38,583 nt of DNA from Clostridium tyrobutyricum DSM 2637 = ATCC 25755 = JCM 11008 (GCF_000359585.1 NZ_APMH01000038.1:1-38583), one strand, 5' to 3'. Counted from the first letter of the stretch, positions 1 through 7,319 are shown. Notes: a model not told the origin generated them from the sequence alone. Numbers and translations: made by a program.

Positions 1-23
1 TCTATTGACTTTTACTAGCTGGT

Positions 24-1511
24 CTAAAATTGAGAATATATAAATTGTTCAACATTATAATCAGATCCATATGCACCAAATATTAATATAATCAATACAG
101 ATGCCAAATATAAAGACCATCTAAATACTATATTTTTAGTTAATAATTTATCCGAAATACCCTCTCTTCTCTGAAATAAATCAACAATTAAAACTATAGC
201 CAAACTCAAAATTGCTACTAAAAAGTTTAAATGGTCCAACCCAAGTTTATATAAAGAACCATTAATAAATATTTCGGGATTAAAATATACCATATTTTTA
301 ATTAATACCAAAGAACTTTTGAAAGAATTCGCTCTAAAAAATAACCATGCAAAATCAACTAATCCAAAAGTGATTATTACTTGTATCAATTTATAAATAA
401 AAATATTTGTTTTGATATTAAATCTTTTTATAAATTTATTTTTTACAGGCTTAAGCATATCTTCAATTATATAATATGTACCATGTAATAAGCCCCAAAT
501 TAAAAAAGTAAAACCTGCGCCATGCCATAAACCACTTATTACAAACACAACCATAACATTAAAATGTTTTCTTAACTTACTGCATCTACTTCCCCCTAAT
601 GGGAAATATAAATAATCCATAAACCAACTAGTAAGAGACATATGCCAGCGTCTCCAAAATTCCCGTATTGATTTTGAAAAATATGGTCTCTCAAAATTTT
701 TAGATAAGCTAAATCCCATAACTTGTGCTGCACCTATGGCTATATTCGAATAGGCTGAAAAATCACAATAAAGCTGAAATCCAAAAAATACTGTGGCTAT
801 TACTATTTCAAATCCTTTATAATTTCCTGGACTACTATATACAGTATTGACTAATTGTCCTATTCTATCTGCAACCATAGTTTTTTGAAAATATCCCCAC
901 ATCATTAATATAACACCATTTTTTACCCTATTATAATCAAAATAATGTCTCTCATCAATTTGATGTATAAAGTTTTTTGATTTTTGAATAGGACCTGATA
1001 ATAATTGTGGAAAAAATGATACAAATAAAGCATACCTTCCCAAATTTTTTTCTACTTTAACATCTTGTCTGTAAACATCAATAGTATAACTTAAAGCTTG
1101 AAATGTATAAAACGAAATTCCAACTGGAAGCAAAAAATCAAATGTTGGCATATGTACAGAAATATTAAACTTAGAAAAAAGATGTATTAAACTTGTACTA
1201 AAGAAATTGTAATACTTAAATAATGCTAAAATACCTATATTACTTGATACACTTAAGAACACCAGAAATTTTTTTACTTTAATTGAACGTTTTTTATCTT
1301 TTATTAAATTTGCTTTTTCCATTAATAAACCAATAATATATGTAATTATTGTAGTTGTAAATATTAAGGCTACATATTTAGGATTATAACTTATGTAAAA
1401 ATAATAACTTGCTATAAGAAGCCAAATCCATCTCAATTTATATGGTATAAGAAAATATAAAATAACTACAATTGGGAAAAATATTAAAAATTGAACGGAA
1501 CTAAAAGACAA
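24..1511 (-). CDS. MBOAT family membrane-bound O-acyltransferase (AlgI/DltB-like)
   Basis: A 495-residue polytopic membrane protein of the MBOAT family, which moves acyl groups onto exported polysaccharides or cell-wall polymers. The two family landmarks are visible: the RRWHMS motif with His290 and GLWHG with His330, the usual catalytic histidine. FWRRWHMSLTSWF and the following LGGSR resemble alginate O-acetyltransferase AlgI more than DltB. The start is TTG at 1509-1511, supported by a CAAAGGAGG ribosome site 8 nt upstream. The partner normally found with AlgI-type proteins (a DltD/AlgJ-like secreted protein) would lie to the left, outside the window. The acceptor polymer cannot be told from sequence. 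Confidence 0.88.
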   Translation of the reverse strand: MSFSSVQFLIFFPIVVILYFLIPYKLRWIWLLIASYYFYISYNPKYVALIFTTTIITYIIGLLMEKANLIKDKKRSIKVKKFLVFLSVSSNIGILALFKYYNFFSTSLIHLFSKFNISVHMPTFDFLLPVGISFYTFQALSYTIDVYRQDVKVEKNLGRYALFVSFFPQLLSGPIQKSKNFIHQIDERHYFDYNRVKNGVILMMWGYFQKTMVADRIGQLVNTVYSSPGNYKGFEIVIATVFFGFQLYCDFSAYSNIAIGAAQVMGFSLSKNFERPYFSKSIREFWRRWHMSLTSWFMDYLYFPLGGSRCSKLRKHFNVMVVFVISGLWHGAGFTFLIWGLLHGTYYIIEDMLKPVKNKFIKRFNIKTNIFIYKLIQVIITFGLVDFAWLFFRANSFKSSLVLIKNMVYFNPEIFINGSLYKLGLDHLNFLVAILSLAIVLIVDLFQRREGISDKLLTKNIVFRWSLYLASVLIILIFGAYGSDYNVEQFIYSQF

Positions 1512-1692
1512 ATTAAATACCTCCTTTGACTACAGAATTTATAATATACCCTAGTATAGATTATTACACTAATATGACAAAACAGTGACAAAATAATTAC
1601 AAAATAAAATTTATGTATTTATATATTTATAATTTACATAATATTGAAATTCATGTCATATATTTAATATTTACTTTTTAAATTAAAATTAA

Positions 1693-1743
1693 AAACATTC
1701 ACTTATTTACTGTAATAACTCTACAATAAACAAATGAATGTTT
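1693..1743 (-). terminator. Possible weak terminator after the PIG-L gene
   Basis: AAACATTCA (1693-1701) pairs with TGAATGTTT (1735-1743), a 9-bp AT-rich stem with a 33-nt loop. Read on the minus strand it is followed by a T-rich run. The long loop and the base composition make it weak. The rest of the 1512-1780 gap shows nothing else. Confidence 0.25.
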
Positions 1744-1780
1744 CTAATAACAGTAATCTATTAAAAAATTAATAAAGTTC

Positions 1781-2815
1781 TTATAATCCAATATTACCAA
1801 TCTTCAACCATATATTACTTATATGTTGAATTGTAAGTAAAATGCGTTTTACTATGGTATTCATCGTATTTTGTGAATAAGTTCTATACGGTGGAACTTC
1901 AATAAGTCCTTCATCCATAACTTTGATATCTTTTACGGGTATAAGCATACTAACCTTATGTTGAGTAACATTAGCAAAATAGTCCTTTACTGAATTATAT
2001 CCAACAGCATAGTCAGCATCCCTTGGATTCCATAAATTATAAGAATTGAGTGCATCTAAAAATGCTAAAGTAAGATTTGGATTACTACCTTTTATAGGTA
2101 CCTCAATACTTTTCATATCTATGGATGTTACTACATTATTAATTTTACCATATATAGTCTTATCCCATTCCTCAGGGCTTAAAAAGAATGCCGCATCTTT
2201 TATTATCCCTTCCTCATTTAATTTAAAAAGTGCTTGACCTAAATGCCTGTGATCTGGATTCACATCAAATGTAGATGTAGTTCTACCTGATGAATTTGGA
2301 AACATTTTTTTATATTTTAGCATTGTCTGTTTACATTCTAACTCAGTGAGTTTACCGGACCTAAAATCTTCAAAATGAATATTCTTAGGTTTTATACCTA
2401 AAATTAAGGAAGCCCTCATAAATTCTACTAGCCTAGCATTCGCCATATCTCTTCTATCTATAGTATGGTATTTTCTAAATATTATATGATATCTATTTAT
2501 TTTAGTATTTATATTACTAATGGCACCTGAATCTTCACCTTCAGTAAATAACACTACCTGAACATTTTTGTCATCTTTAATATCATTTAATATAGATATT
2601 CCCATACTTAATGTTTCATCATCAGGATGAGGTATATAATATATTACTGTATTTTCCTCAGTGCTATAATCACTAAAATAATTCTTATTATTGTTAATAC
2701 TGGAATTAATACTTCTATAAACATCTTTGCTCTTGAATAATTTTTTTATTGGTATAGGTATTAGAATAATAGCTGCGATTACAGCTATCAATATTAATAT
2801 GAATTTATTTTTCAA
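1781..2815 (-). CDS. Membrane-anchored PIG-L/LmbE family deacetylase
   Basis: A 344-residue protein with an N-terminal hydrophobic anchor (about residues 5-23) followed by a lysine patch, so the catalytic part is probably outside the cell. HPDDE at residues 63-67 is the zinc-binding signature of the PIG-L (LmbE) N-acetylglucosaminyl deacetylase family, and NPDHRHLG later in the protein resembles the second metal-ligand motif HPDHxxxG. The family removes N-acetyl groups from GlcNAc-type sugars. The start is TTG at 2813-2815 with an AAAGGA site about 11 nt upstream. It precedes the MBOAT gene on the same strand, with a 269-nt gap, so a joint role in modifying a surface glycan is possible but inferred. 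The substrate is unknown. Confidence 0.82.
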   Translation of the reverse strand: MKNKFILILIAVIAAIILIPIPIKKLFKSKDVYRSINSSINNNKNYFSDYSTEENTVIYYIPHPDDETLSMGISILNDIKDDKNVQVVLFTEGEDSGAISNINTKINRYHIIFRKYHTIDRRDMANARLVEFMRASLILGIKPKNIHFEDFRSGKLTELECKQTMLKYKKMFPNSSGRTTSTFDVNPDHRHLGQALFKLNEEGIIKDAAFFLSPEEWDKTIYGKINNVVTSIDMKSIEVPIKGSNPNLTLAFLDALNSYNLWNPRDADYAVGYNSVKDYFANVTQHKVSMLIPVKDIKVMDEGLIEVPPYRTYSQNTMNTIVKRILLTIQHISNIWLKIGNIGL

Positions 2816-3000
2816 TTTATTTAAGTTCCTTTCTTATAATATATATTATAAGAATACTGTAATATTGATATAATATGGTAACATTTTAATTTCAAAAATA
2901 ATACTTTTTATTTAAAATTCTAGGAAATATCAACCTTTAGATTAAAATCATCAAGAACTTATAAAAAATGGATATAACTTTCACCTCTTATTAGAAAGGT

Positions 3001-3105
3001 GTTGTTTGCCCCGGTTTTTTCATAAAAATAACGGTTGTAGTTTATACAACCGTTGATATAACTGGTGCTCCTAACAGGAGTCAAACCTGTGACCCCCTTG
3101 ATTAC
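3001..3105 (-). repeat. Left attachment-site copy (attL-like): degenerate tRNA-Thr 3' half plus terminator
   Basis: About 105 nt matching 6397-6500 with roughly eight substitutions and one indel. It contains the tRNA from the anticodon loop to the CCA end (minus strand, about 3105 to 3062) followed by the same terminator hairpin. The tRNA 5' half is absent, so this cannot encode a tRNA. This is the footprint expected when an element integrates into the 3' half of a tRNA gene; divergence from the intact copy suggests an old event. Confidence 0.88.
3030..3054 (-). terminator. Duplicated tRNA-Thr terminator hairpin
   Basis: AACGGTTGTA / TACAACCGTT, 10 bp, loop of 5 nt, followed on the minus strand by ATTTTTATG. 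The stem is identical to the one after the intact tRNA-Thr gene; only the loop differs at two positions. Confidence 0.75.
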
Positions 3106-3358
3106 AAAACATTAAAAGTATAAATTTATTAAAAAATATAAAATAATATTATATACTGTAAGCATTGATATTATTAAGTTTGTAAACATTTTAGGAAACC
3201 TAATGTAATATTAAAAAATATAATTATGCCAACAAAAGTGCCAACATGATAGCAATAATTTTATTTTTTATATCATTTTGTCACTTGGTCAGGAACTTTT
3301 TATTGTCAATTAATTTCTATATATAATAGTAGGTAGAAATTTTTTAGATGTTATATTA

Positions 3359-3387
3359 CCTATTAATTTTTTATAAAGATTAATAGG
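3359..3387 (-). terminator. Possible terminator of the MFS gene
   Basis: CCTATTAAT (3359-3367) and ATTAATAGG (3379-3387) form a perfect 9-bp stem with an 11-nt loop just after the MFS stop codon. No clear T run follows on the minus strand, so it may only be a 3'-end stabiliser. Confidence 0.4.
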
Positions 3388-3389
3388 CT

Positions 3390-4577
3390 TTATCTTATTC
3401 TATAAATTATAAAATGAAAAATAATAGCTAATGCCTGAAAAACAAATCCCATTATACAAACACCATACCATCCAAAGCTCTGCCAGAAAAATGTGCCCAA
3501 AAAAGAACCTACTGCACCACCAATAAAGTAAGAGAACATAAATACAGTATTGTTACGGCTTCGAGCCTCATTACCTAAAAGTTGTACTCGTGCCTGATTT
3601 GATACCTGCCCACATTGATTGCCAAGATCAAGAACAACTACACCTATTATAAGACCAGCAATATGGTAACCAAAAACAAAAAAACATATATAAGCCACAG
3701 TAGATAATATTACTCCTATTCCCACAGTGAATCTAGGACTTTTTTTGTCAGCTATCTTTCCAATAAGCGGTGCAGCTAGTGCACCAGCTACTCCTAAAAG
3801 CCCAAATAATCCAGTCTCCCTAGCACCCATATTATAAATTGGTGTCTCGAGTAAAAAAATAAGTGAAGTCCAAAATATACTGAATGAACCAAACATAAAA
3901 AATCCGTTCACCGCTGATTCACGTAAAGAAACTTGCTTCTTTATTAAATCTGGAATAGATTTTAAAAGTCTTTTATAAAAAGTTTCCCCTGTTGGTTTAT
4001 CCTTTGGAAAAAGTTTTAAAATAAGAATAAACAATATAACAATAAAAACTGCACCAAAAATATAAACAATCCTCCAATTAAAAATTGAACTTATAATTCC
4101 ACTGAAAGTACGTGAAATTAAAATTCCTATAAGGAGCCCACTCATAACACTTCCTATAACTTTACCCTCCTGATCTTTCGGTGAGAGATTAGCAGCATAT
4201 GGAATTATAATCTGCGGAACAATGGTTGTAAGGCCTATTGTAAACATAGCTAAAATCATAACAAAGTAGCTTCTTGAAAATGCAGTTGCAATCAAAGATA
4301 ATGCTACTAAAATCAACATATGTAATATAAGTGAACGCCTTTCAAACATATCACCTAAAGGTACTATAAATAAAAGACCAAGTGCATAACCTAACTGAAT
4401 AGCCATAGCAGCTATTCCAACTAAATTTTGAGATACTGAAAATGTATTTGCAATTTGGGATTCTAATGGTTGAATATAATACAAATTTGCAACACAAATT
4501 CCACATGTAATTTCCATTAACAATATTAATGACTTGCTTAAAAGCAATTTGTTTCCTTTATTATTGTAATTATTCAA
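3390..4577 (-). CDS. Major facilitator superfamily efflux transporter (DHA1-like)
   Basis: A 395-residue protein with about 12 hydrophobic segments and the MFS motif A in the loop between helices 2 and 3 (LGDMFERRSLI, near residues 74-84). Length and layout fit proton-driven drug/metabolite efflux proteins of the DHA1 group. The start is TTG at 4575-4577, with AAAAGGAGG about 11 nt upstream (4589-4597). A MarR gene lies 89 nt upstream on the same strand, and a GTATA-N5-TATAC palindrome sits between them, so expression is probably controlled by that repressor. The gene lies inside the tRNA-Thr island and is its only apparent cargo function. The substrate is unknown. Confidence 0.88.
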   Translation of the reverse strand: MNNYNNKGNKLLLSKSLILLMEITCGICVANLYYIQPLESQIANTFSVSQNLVGIAAMAIQLGYALGLLFIVPLGDMFERRSLILHMLILVALSLIATAFSRSYFVMILAMFTIGLTTIVPQIIIPYAANLSPKDQEGKVIGSVMSGLLIGILISRTFSGIISSIFNWRIVYIFGAVFIVILFILILKLFPKDKPTGETFYKRLLKSIPDLIKKQVSLRESAVNGFFMFGSFSIFWTSLIFLLETPIYNMGARETGLFGLLGVAGALAAPLIGKIADKKSPRFTVGIGVILSTVAYICFFVFGYHIAGLIIGVVVLDLGNQCGQVSNQARVQLLGNEARSRNNTVFMFSYFIGGAVGSFLGTFFWQSFGWYGVCIMGFVFQALAIIFHFIIYRIR

Positions 4578-4627
4578 TAATATTAAAGCCTCCTTTTAGA
4601 ATTTAACTTAAATAGACCCTCTATATC

Positions 4628-4642
4628 GTATATGTACTATAC
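4628..4642. promoter_or_regulatory. Putative MarR operator upstream of the MFS gene
   Basis: GTATATGTACTATAC: inverted arms GTATA/TATAC around a 5-bp centre. The same arrangement overlaps the promoter-like sequence of the MarR gene at 5121-5135; the 17-mers starting at each site share 13 positions. The pairing supports one regulator acting at both sites. Confidence 0.5.
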
Positions 4643-4655
4643 ACTTATATCAGAG

Positions 4656-4680
4656 AAAAACTTTTCTTAAAAAAGTTTTT
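4656..4680. other. Stem-loop overlapping the MarR stop codon
   Basis: AAAAACTTTT (4656-4665) and AAAAGTTTTT (4671-4680) form a perfect 10-bp stem with a 5-nt loop that includes part of the MarR stop codon. It lies between marR and the MFS gene and could be a weak terminator or attenuator. There is no long T run after it on the minus strand. Confidence 0.4.
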
Positions 4681-5146
4681 CCAACTTATTTAAGAAACTG
4701 TAAATAGTATTAATGTCTCTTTCAGATTTTCCATTTATGCATGATAAAATAATTTTATTAATATTCTCATGATATTTCTTATGTTGACAATAAGCTATCC
4801 AGCCCTTTTCCGTTAATGAAATAATAATCTGTGACTTGTTCTTCGAATTCAGTGCTTTTATAACAAGTTTTTTATCCTCCAATCGAATTAATGTTTGTGA
4901 AATTGCCCCCTTTGTAACATTTCTTCTACGTGCTATTTCTGATACAGAAAGGTTTTCATTGTTGCCTATAAATTCAATAAGATGGATTTCTGAAAGATGC
5001 AATACTGTATCTGTTCCAAAATTTCTTGCTTTTTTATCAGTTTCATTGAAATGATTTATAACATTTAATAATTTTCTTGGTAACCTATCTATATATAATT
5101 TGCTATTCATATTATCAATTGTATACATGCTATACTCTATTGTCAA
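4667..5146 (-). CDS. MarR family transcriptional regulator
   Basis: 159 residues if read from TTG at 5144-5146. A winged helix-turn-helix is clear around residues 67-100 (LSVSEIARRRNVTKGAISQ, then the RLEDKKLV wing), with helical dimerisation ends, as in MarR repressors that respond to small phenolic or antibiotic ligands. It lies directly upstream of the MFS gene, the usual arrangement for a repressor of its neighbouring efflux pump. The start is uncertain: TTG 5146 has only a poor ribosome site (TAGGTG, 16 nt away), while ATG 5128 and ATG 5110 are in frame. A TTGACA-17-TACAAT promoter on the same strand (5146-5118) would place the transcript start near 5111, favouring the ATG at 5110. Confidence 0.85.
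   Translation of the reverse strand: MTIEYSMYTIDNMNSKLYIDRLPRKLLNVINHFNETDKKARNFGTDTVLHLSEIHLIEFIGNNENLSVSEIARRRNVTKGAISQTLIRLEDKKLVIKALNSKNKSQIIISLTEKGWIAYCQHKKYHENINKIILSCINGKSERDINTIYSFLNKLEKLF
5118..5146 (-). promoter_or_regulatory. Putative marR promoter with overlapping operator
   Basis: On the minus strand TTGACA (5146-5141), a 17-bp spacer and TACAAT (5123-5118). The palindrome GTATACATGCTATAC (5121-5135) covers the -10 side and much of the spacer, consistent with autorepression. If this promoter is used, the annotated TTG start would be untranscribed and translation would begin at ATG 5110 with almost no leader. Confidence 0.45.
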
Positions 5147-5180
5147 TAATAATTAATACCAACACCTATATAACTAGGAT

Positions 5181-5263
5181 AAAAGCTTAATAAGTACTAT
5201 GCTAACTTTATAAATTATAGACTCTATAAAAGGTTAACTGTATCATAAGATTATTAAGCTTTT
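5181..5263. repeat. 13-bp perfect inverted repeat upstream of marR
   Basis: AAAAGCTTAATAA (5181-5193) is repeated in inverted orientation at 5251-5263, 57 bp apart. No gene lies between. It could be the trace of a small insertion or a paired binding site. Nothing else is visible in 5147-5348. Confidence 0.55.
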
Positions 5264-5348
5264 TATAGCAGTAACTAAAGCTTAAAGTGGAGAATTATTA
5301 TAAAAATGCTCTAGCATGACTATATACATTTTATAAAATAATTTAAAT

Positions 5349-5382
5349 AATAAAAGCCTTGGTATAAACCAAGACTTTTATT
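5349..5382. terminator. Strong hairpin after the transposase remnant, possibly bidirectional terminator
   Basis: 15-nt arms (5349-5363 and 5368-5382) with a single C:A mismatch and a 4-nt loop; the core is CTTGGT/ACCAAG flanked by AAAAG and CTTTT. A-rich and T-rich flanks make it terminator-like in both directions. It lies 28 nt beyond the end of the IS3-type remnant and may derive from that element. Confidence 0.6.
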
Positions 5383-5409
5383 GAAAAGAGGTCAATTAAT
5401 GAAGAAAAT

Positions 5410-5622
5410 TTAGAATTTTTGTATACTTTTATTATATATAATGTATTGATAATTGCAATGGATAAAGAATGAACTTTTTATATGTAATGTTAATTTTGAA
5501 GTAATAAATTTACATCTGGCAATCTCACTTTTCATCTTACCATTATGATAAAGTTCCACTATTTGATTTTTAAATTCCGTTGTATAATTATGTCTCTTCT
5601 TTGTTTCCTTTTTTTCAGACAT
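5410..5622 (-). pseudogene. IS3-family transposase OrfA, N-terminal remnant
   Basis: From ATG 5622 (AGGGGA site 8 nt upstream) the first ~38 residues read MSEKKETKKRHNY, then TTEFKNQIVELYHNGK and MKSEIAR. This is the start of the helix-turn-helix in OrfA of IS3/IS150-type transposases. After that the similarity fades, and the reading frame ends after about 70 residues without the rest of OrfA or any OrfB. It therefore looks like a degenerate fragment. It lies directly beside the point where the recombinase gene loses its 5' end, so an IS insertion with later deletion is a plausible cause of that truncation. Confidence 0.65.
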
Positions 5623-5693
5623 GACCAATTTCCCCTTTTTTATAATTATTTTATTATATCATGTTCTTAAAAAAGTTGTTTTATTTATTGTAG

Positions 5694-6368
5694 CCTATCC
5701 ATAATACTGAACAACTTAATAAACTTTTAGATGCTATTAAAGATAAGACTATTTTCACACCTGTAATGTTAGCAGCTACCACAGGAATGCGACTTGGTGA
5801 GATATGCGGTCTTAAATGGGAAAACACTAATCTTGAGAATGGATTTATACAATTAGAGCACCAATTGCAGGAAGAAAATAAAGACCTAAAATTAGTACCG
5901 TTAAAAACACTTAGCAGCCAACGAAAAATTGTTTTGCTTGATTACACTATTGAAGAATTGAAAAAACTTAAATTGAAGCAGGAAGAGAATAAAAAATATT
6001 TAGGTGACAATTACCATGATGAAGACTTTGTGGTATGTCAAAGTAATGGATTGCCCTATCATCCTACATATATATCAAGGAACTACAGACGTATCCTAAA
6101 GGACAATAAATATAGGATTAATGTAAATGGTAAGGCTAAAAATGTAAGTCTATATGAGGCACTAAAAATACCATTGATAAGATTTCATGATCTACGCCAC
6201 ACTCATGCAACTTTCCTACTTTCACAGAATACAAATCCCAAAATCGTAAGTGAAAGACTTGGACATTCCAGTATAAAAACAACTTTAGATATTTACTCTC
6301 ATGTATTACCTGGTATGCAGGAGCACGCTATAGATAACTTAAATAAAAAGTTTCCACCAAAAGAGTGA
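5694..6368 (+). pseudogene. Tyrosine recombinase (phage/ICE-type integrase), 5'-truncated catalytic domain
   Basis: The frame is open from 5694, preceded by a TAG at 5691-5693; the first ATG is 5766. The text before that ATG (HNTEQLNKLLDAIKD) is typical integrase sequence joining core-binding and catalytic domains, so the gene has lost its N-terminal arm- and core-binding domains rather than starting at 5766. Numbered from ATG 5766, the catalytic set is complete: Arg9 (TGMRLGE), His141 and Arg144 (HDLRHTH), His167 (LGHSS) and Tyr177 (DIYSHV). There is no ribosome site. It ends 29 nt before the right att copy and points at the tRNA gene, the standard position for a tRNA-targeting integrase. 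Confidence 0.85.
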
Positions 6369-6396
6369 GAACTTTTCTTTTTGAGTCTCAATCCCG

Positions 6397-6500
6397 GTTG
6401 TTTTCCTCGGTTTTTTCATAAAAATAACGGTTGTAATTTCTACAACCGTTGATATGACTGGTGCTCCTAACAGGAGTCGAACCTGCGACCTCTTGATTAC
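6397..6500 (-). repeat. Right attachment-site copy (attR-like) within tRNA-Thr
   Basis: Counterpart of 3001-3105. It runs from the sequence after the integrase stop, through the terminator, to the anticodon loop of the intact tRNA. The integrated element has thus restored a full tRNA gene at this end. Confidence 0.85.
6426..6450 (-). terminator. Terminator of tRNA-Thr
   Basis: AACGGTTGTA / TACAACCGTT, perfect 10-bp stem with loop ATTTC. On the minus strand it is followed by ATTTTTATG. It begins 8 nt after the tRNA CCA end. Confidence 0.85.
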
Positions 6501-6534
6501 GAATCAATTGCTCTACCAGCTGAGCCATAGGAGC
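6459..6534 (-). tRNA. tRNA-Thr (anticodon CGT)
   Basis: 76 nt including an encoded CCA. Acceptor arms GCTCCTA/TAGGAGC, D arm GCTC/GAGC, anticodon loop TTCGTAA (CGT, decoding ACG), and T arm GCAGG-TTCGACT-CCTGT all fold as a normal cloverleaf. The first anticodon-stem pair (27-43) is an A-G mismatch. The 3' half is duplicated at 3001-3105 as the scar of element integration. Confidence 0.95.
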
Positions 6535-6716
6535 AAAATAACATATTCATTGTAATACAAATATAAAACATAATCAAATTTTTTACCTTTTTTTGTATTA
6601 ATATTTAAAATAGCTTAAATTACGTATTCTATTCTTAAATATTTTAATTATAATGAATTATATATTTAGATCTAATATTACTATACATTATTAAGTTTAA
6701 TCTTCCATTTATAAAC

Positions 6717-6746
6717 TTTGACTTTCTTTGACTTTTGTTGTATTAT
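6717..6746 (+). promoter_or_regulatory. hsp18 promoter with CtsR-like operator
   Basis: TTTGACT-TTC-TTTGACT (6717-6733) is on the other strand AGTCAAA-GAA-AGTCAAA, the tandem heptad arrangement of CtsR repressor boxes. It covers the -35 element TTGACT (6718-6723), which is spaced 17 bp from a -10 TATTAT (6741-6746). CtsR binding would block this promoter. Downstream, ATTACCT/AGGTAAT (6763-6769 / 6777-6783) forms a 7-bp leader hairpin. Confidence 0.72.
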
Positions 6747-6811
6747 AATAACTGTAATAAGGATTACCTAATAAAAAGGTAATAAAAAATATTTGTCAGG
6801 AGGTAGTTAAT

Positions 6812-7258
6812 ATGTTTGATATGGTTCCATTTAGAAGAAATAATAGTGTAAGAGGTAATGATGATTTTGGAGGTTTCATGGATTCATTTTTCAATAATGA
6901 TTTCTTCTCATCTCTTAATTTACATGGTTTTGGCAACGGCTTTAAGGCTGATATCAAAGAAACTGATAATTCCTACTTAGTAGAAGCTGACCTTCCTGGA
7001 ATAAAAAAAGATGCAATAAGTGTAGATTATAATAACAACTATTTAACAATTTCAGCTAAAAGAGAAGATTCCAAGGAAGAAAAAGATGAAAATTTTCTAA
7101 GACGTGAAAGAAGTTATGGAGAATTTAGAAGAAGTTTTTATGTTGATGATGTAGATAAAAACAGTATTAGTGCTTCATTTGAAAATGGTGTATTAAAAAT
7201 TGATCTTCCTAAATCAGAAAAGGGTAAAAATAATGACTCAAAAATAGATATAAAATAA
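6812..7258 (+). CDS. hsp18: Small heat-shock protein Hsp18 (Hsp20/alpha-crystallin family)
   Basis: 148 residues, the usual size of clostridial Hsp18. A variable N-terminal part is followed by an alpha-crystallin domain (about residues 45-140) with LPGIKKDAISVDYNNNYLTI and the hallmark FENGVLKIDLPK. A C-terminal I-x-I motif (IDI, residues 145-147) is present for oligomer assembly. It holds unfolding proteins in the cytoplasm without ATP. The ribosome site AGGAGG lies 8 nt before ATG. The upstream promoter carries a CtsR-like box, so heat induction by derepression is likely. It converges on dnaB across a shared terminator and is one of the few left-arm genes on the plus strand. Confidence 0.93.
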   Translation: MFDMVPFRRNNSVRGNDDFGGFMDSFFNNDFFSSLNLHGFGNGFKADIKETDNSYLVEADLPGIKKDAISVDYNNNYLTISAKREDSKEEKDENFLRRERSYGEFRRSFYVDDVDKNSISASFENGVLKIDLPKSEKGKNNDSKIDIK

Positions 7259-7271
7259 TTTAAATTTTTCC

Positions 7272-7312
7272 AACATAAAACACTATGAAATTTATCCATA
7301 GTGTTTTATGTT
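7272..7312. terminator. Bidirectional terminator between hsp18 and dnaB
   Basis: Perfect 16-bp arms (7272-7287 and 7297-7312) with a 9-nt loop, core CACTATG/CATAGTG, flanked by T-rich sequence on both strands. It serves the convergent hsp18 and dnaB transcripts. Confidence 0.92.
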
Positions 7313-7319
7313 TTTATAT

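Larger units (their letters stand above)
2816..3389. other. Intergenic region holding the left att copy; otherwise featureless
   Basis: 574 nt without a credible gene. The only recognisable content is the degenerate tRNA-Thr 3' copy with its terminator (3001-3105) and a possible weak terminator of the MFS gene (3359-3387). The remainder is AT-rich with stops in all frames. Confidence 0.6.
3001..6500. mobile_element. Decayed integrative element inserted in tRNA-Thr(CGT)
   Basis: Bounded by the ~105-bp imperfect direct repeat (3001-3105 and 6397-6500), with a truncated integrase next to the intact tRNA. The contents are an MFS transporter, a MarR regulator and an IS3-type transposase fragment. 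There is no excisionase, replication or conjugation gene, so it is not autonomous. The size (~3.4 kb between repeats) suggests heavy deletion from a larger element, leaving only the regulator-transporter pair apparently intact. Confidence 0.8.
6369..6811. other. Intergenic region with att site, tRNA-Thr and hsp18 promoter
   Basis: This stretch holds the right att copy (6397-6500), the tRNA terminator (6426-6450), tRNA-Thr (6459-6534) and the hsp18 control region (6717-6783). Between 6535 and 6716 only AT-rich sequence is seen, presumably including the minus-strand tRNA promoter, which I could not pin down. Confidence 0.6.
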
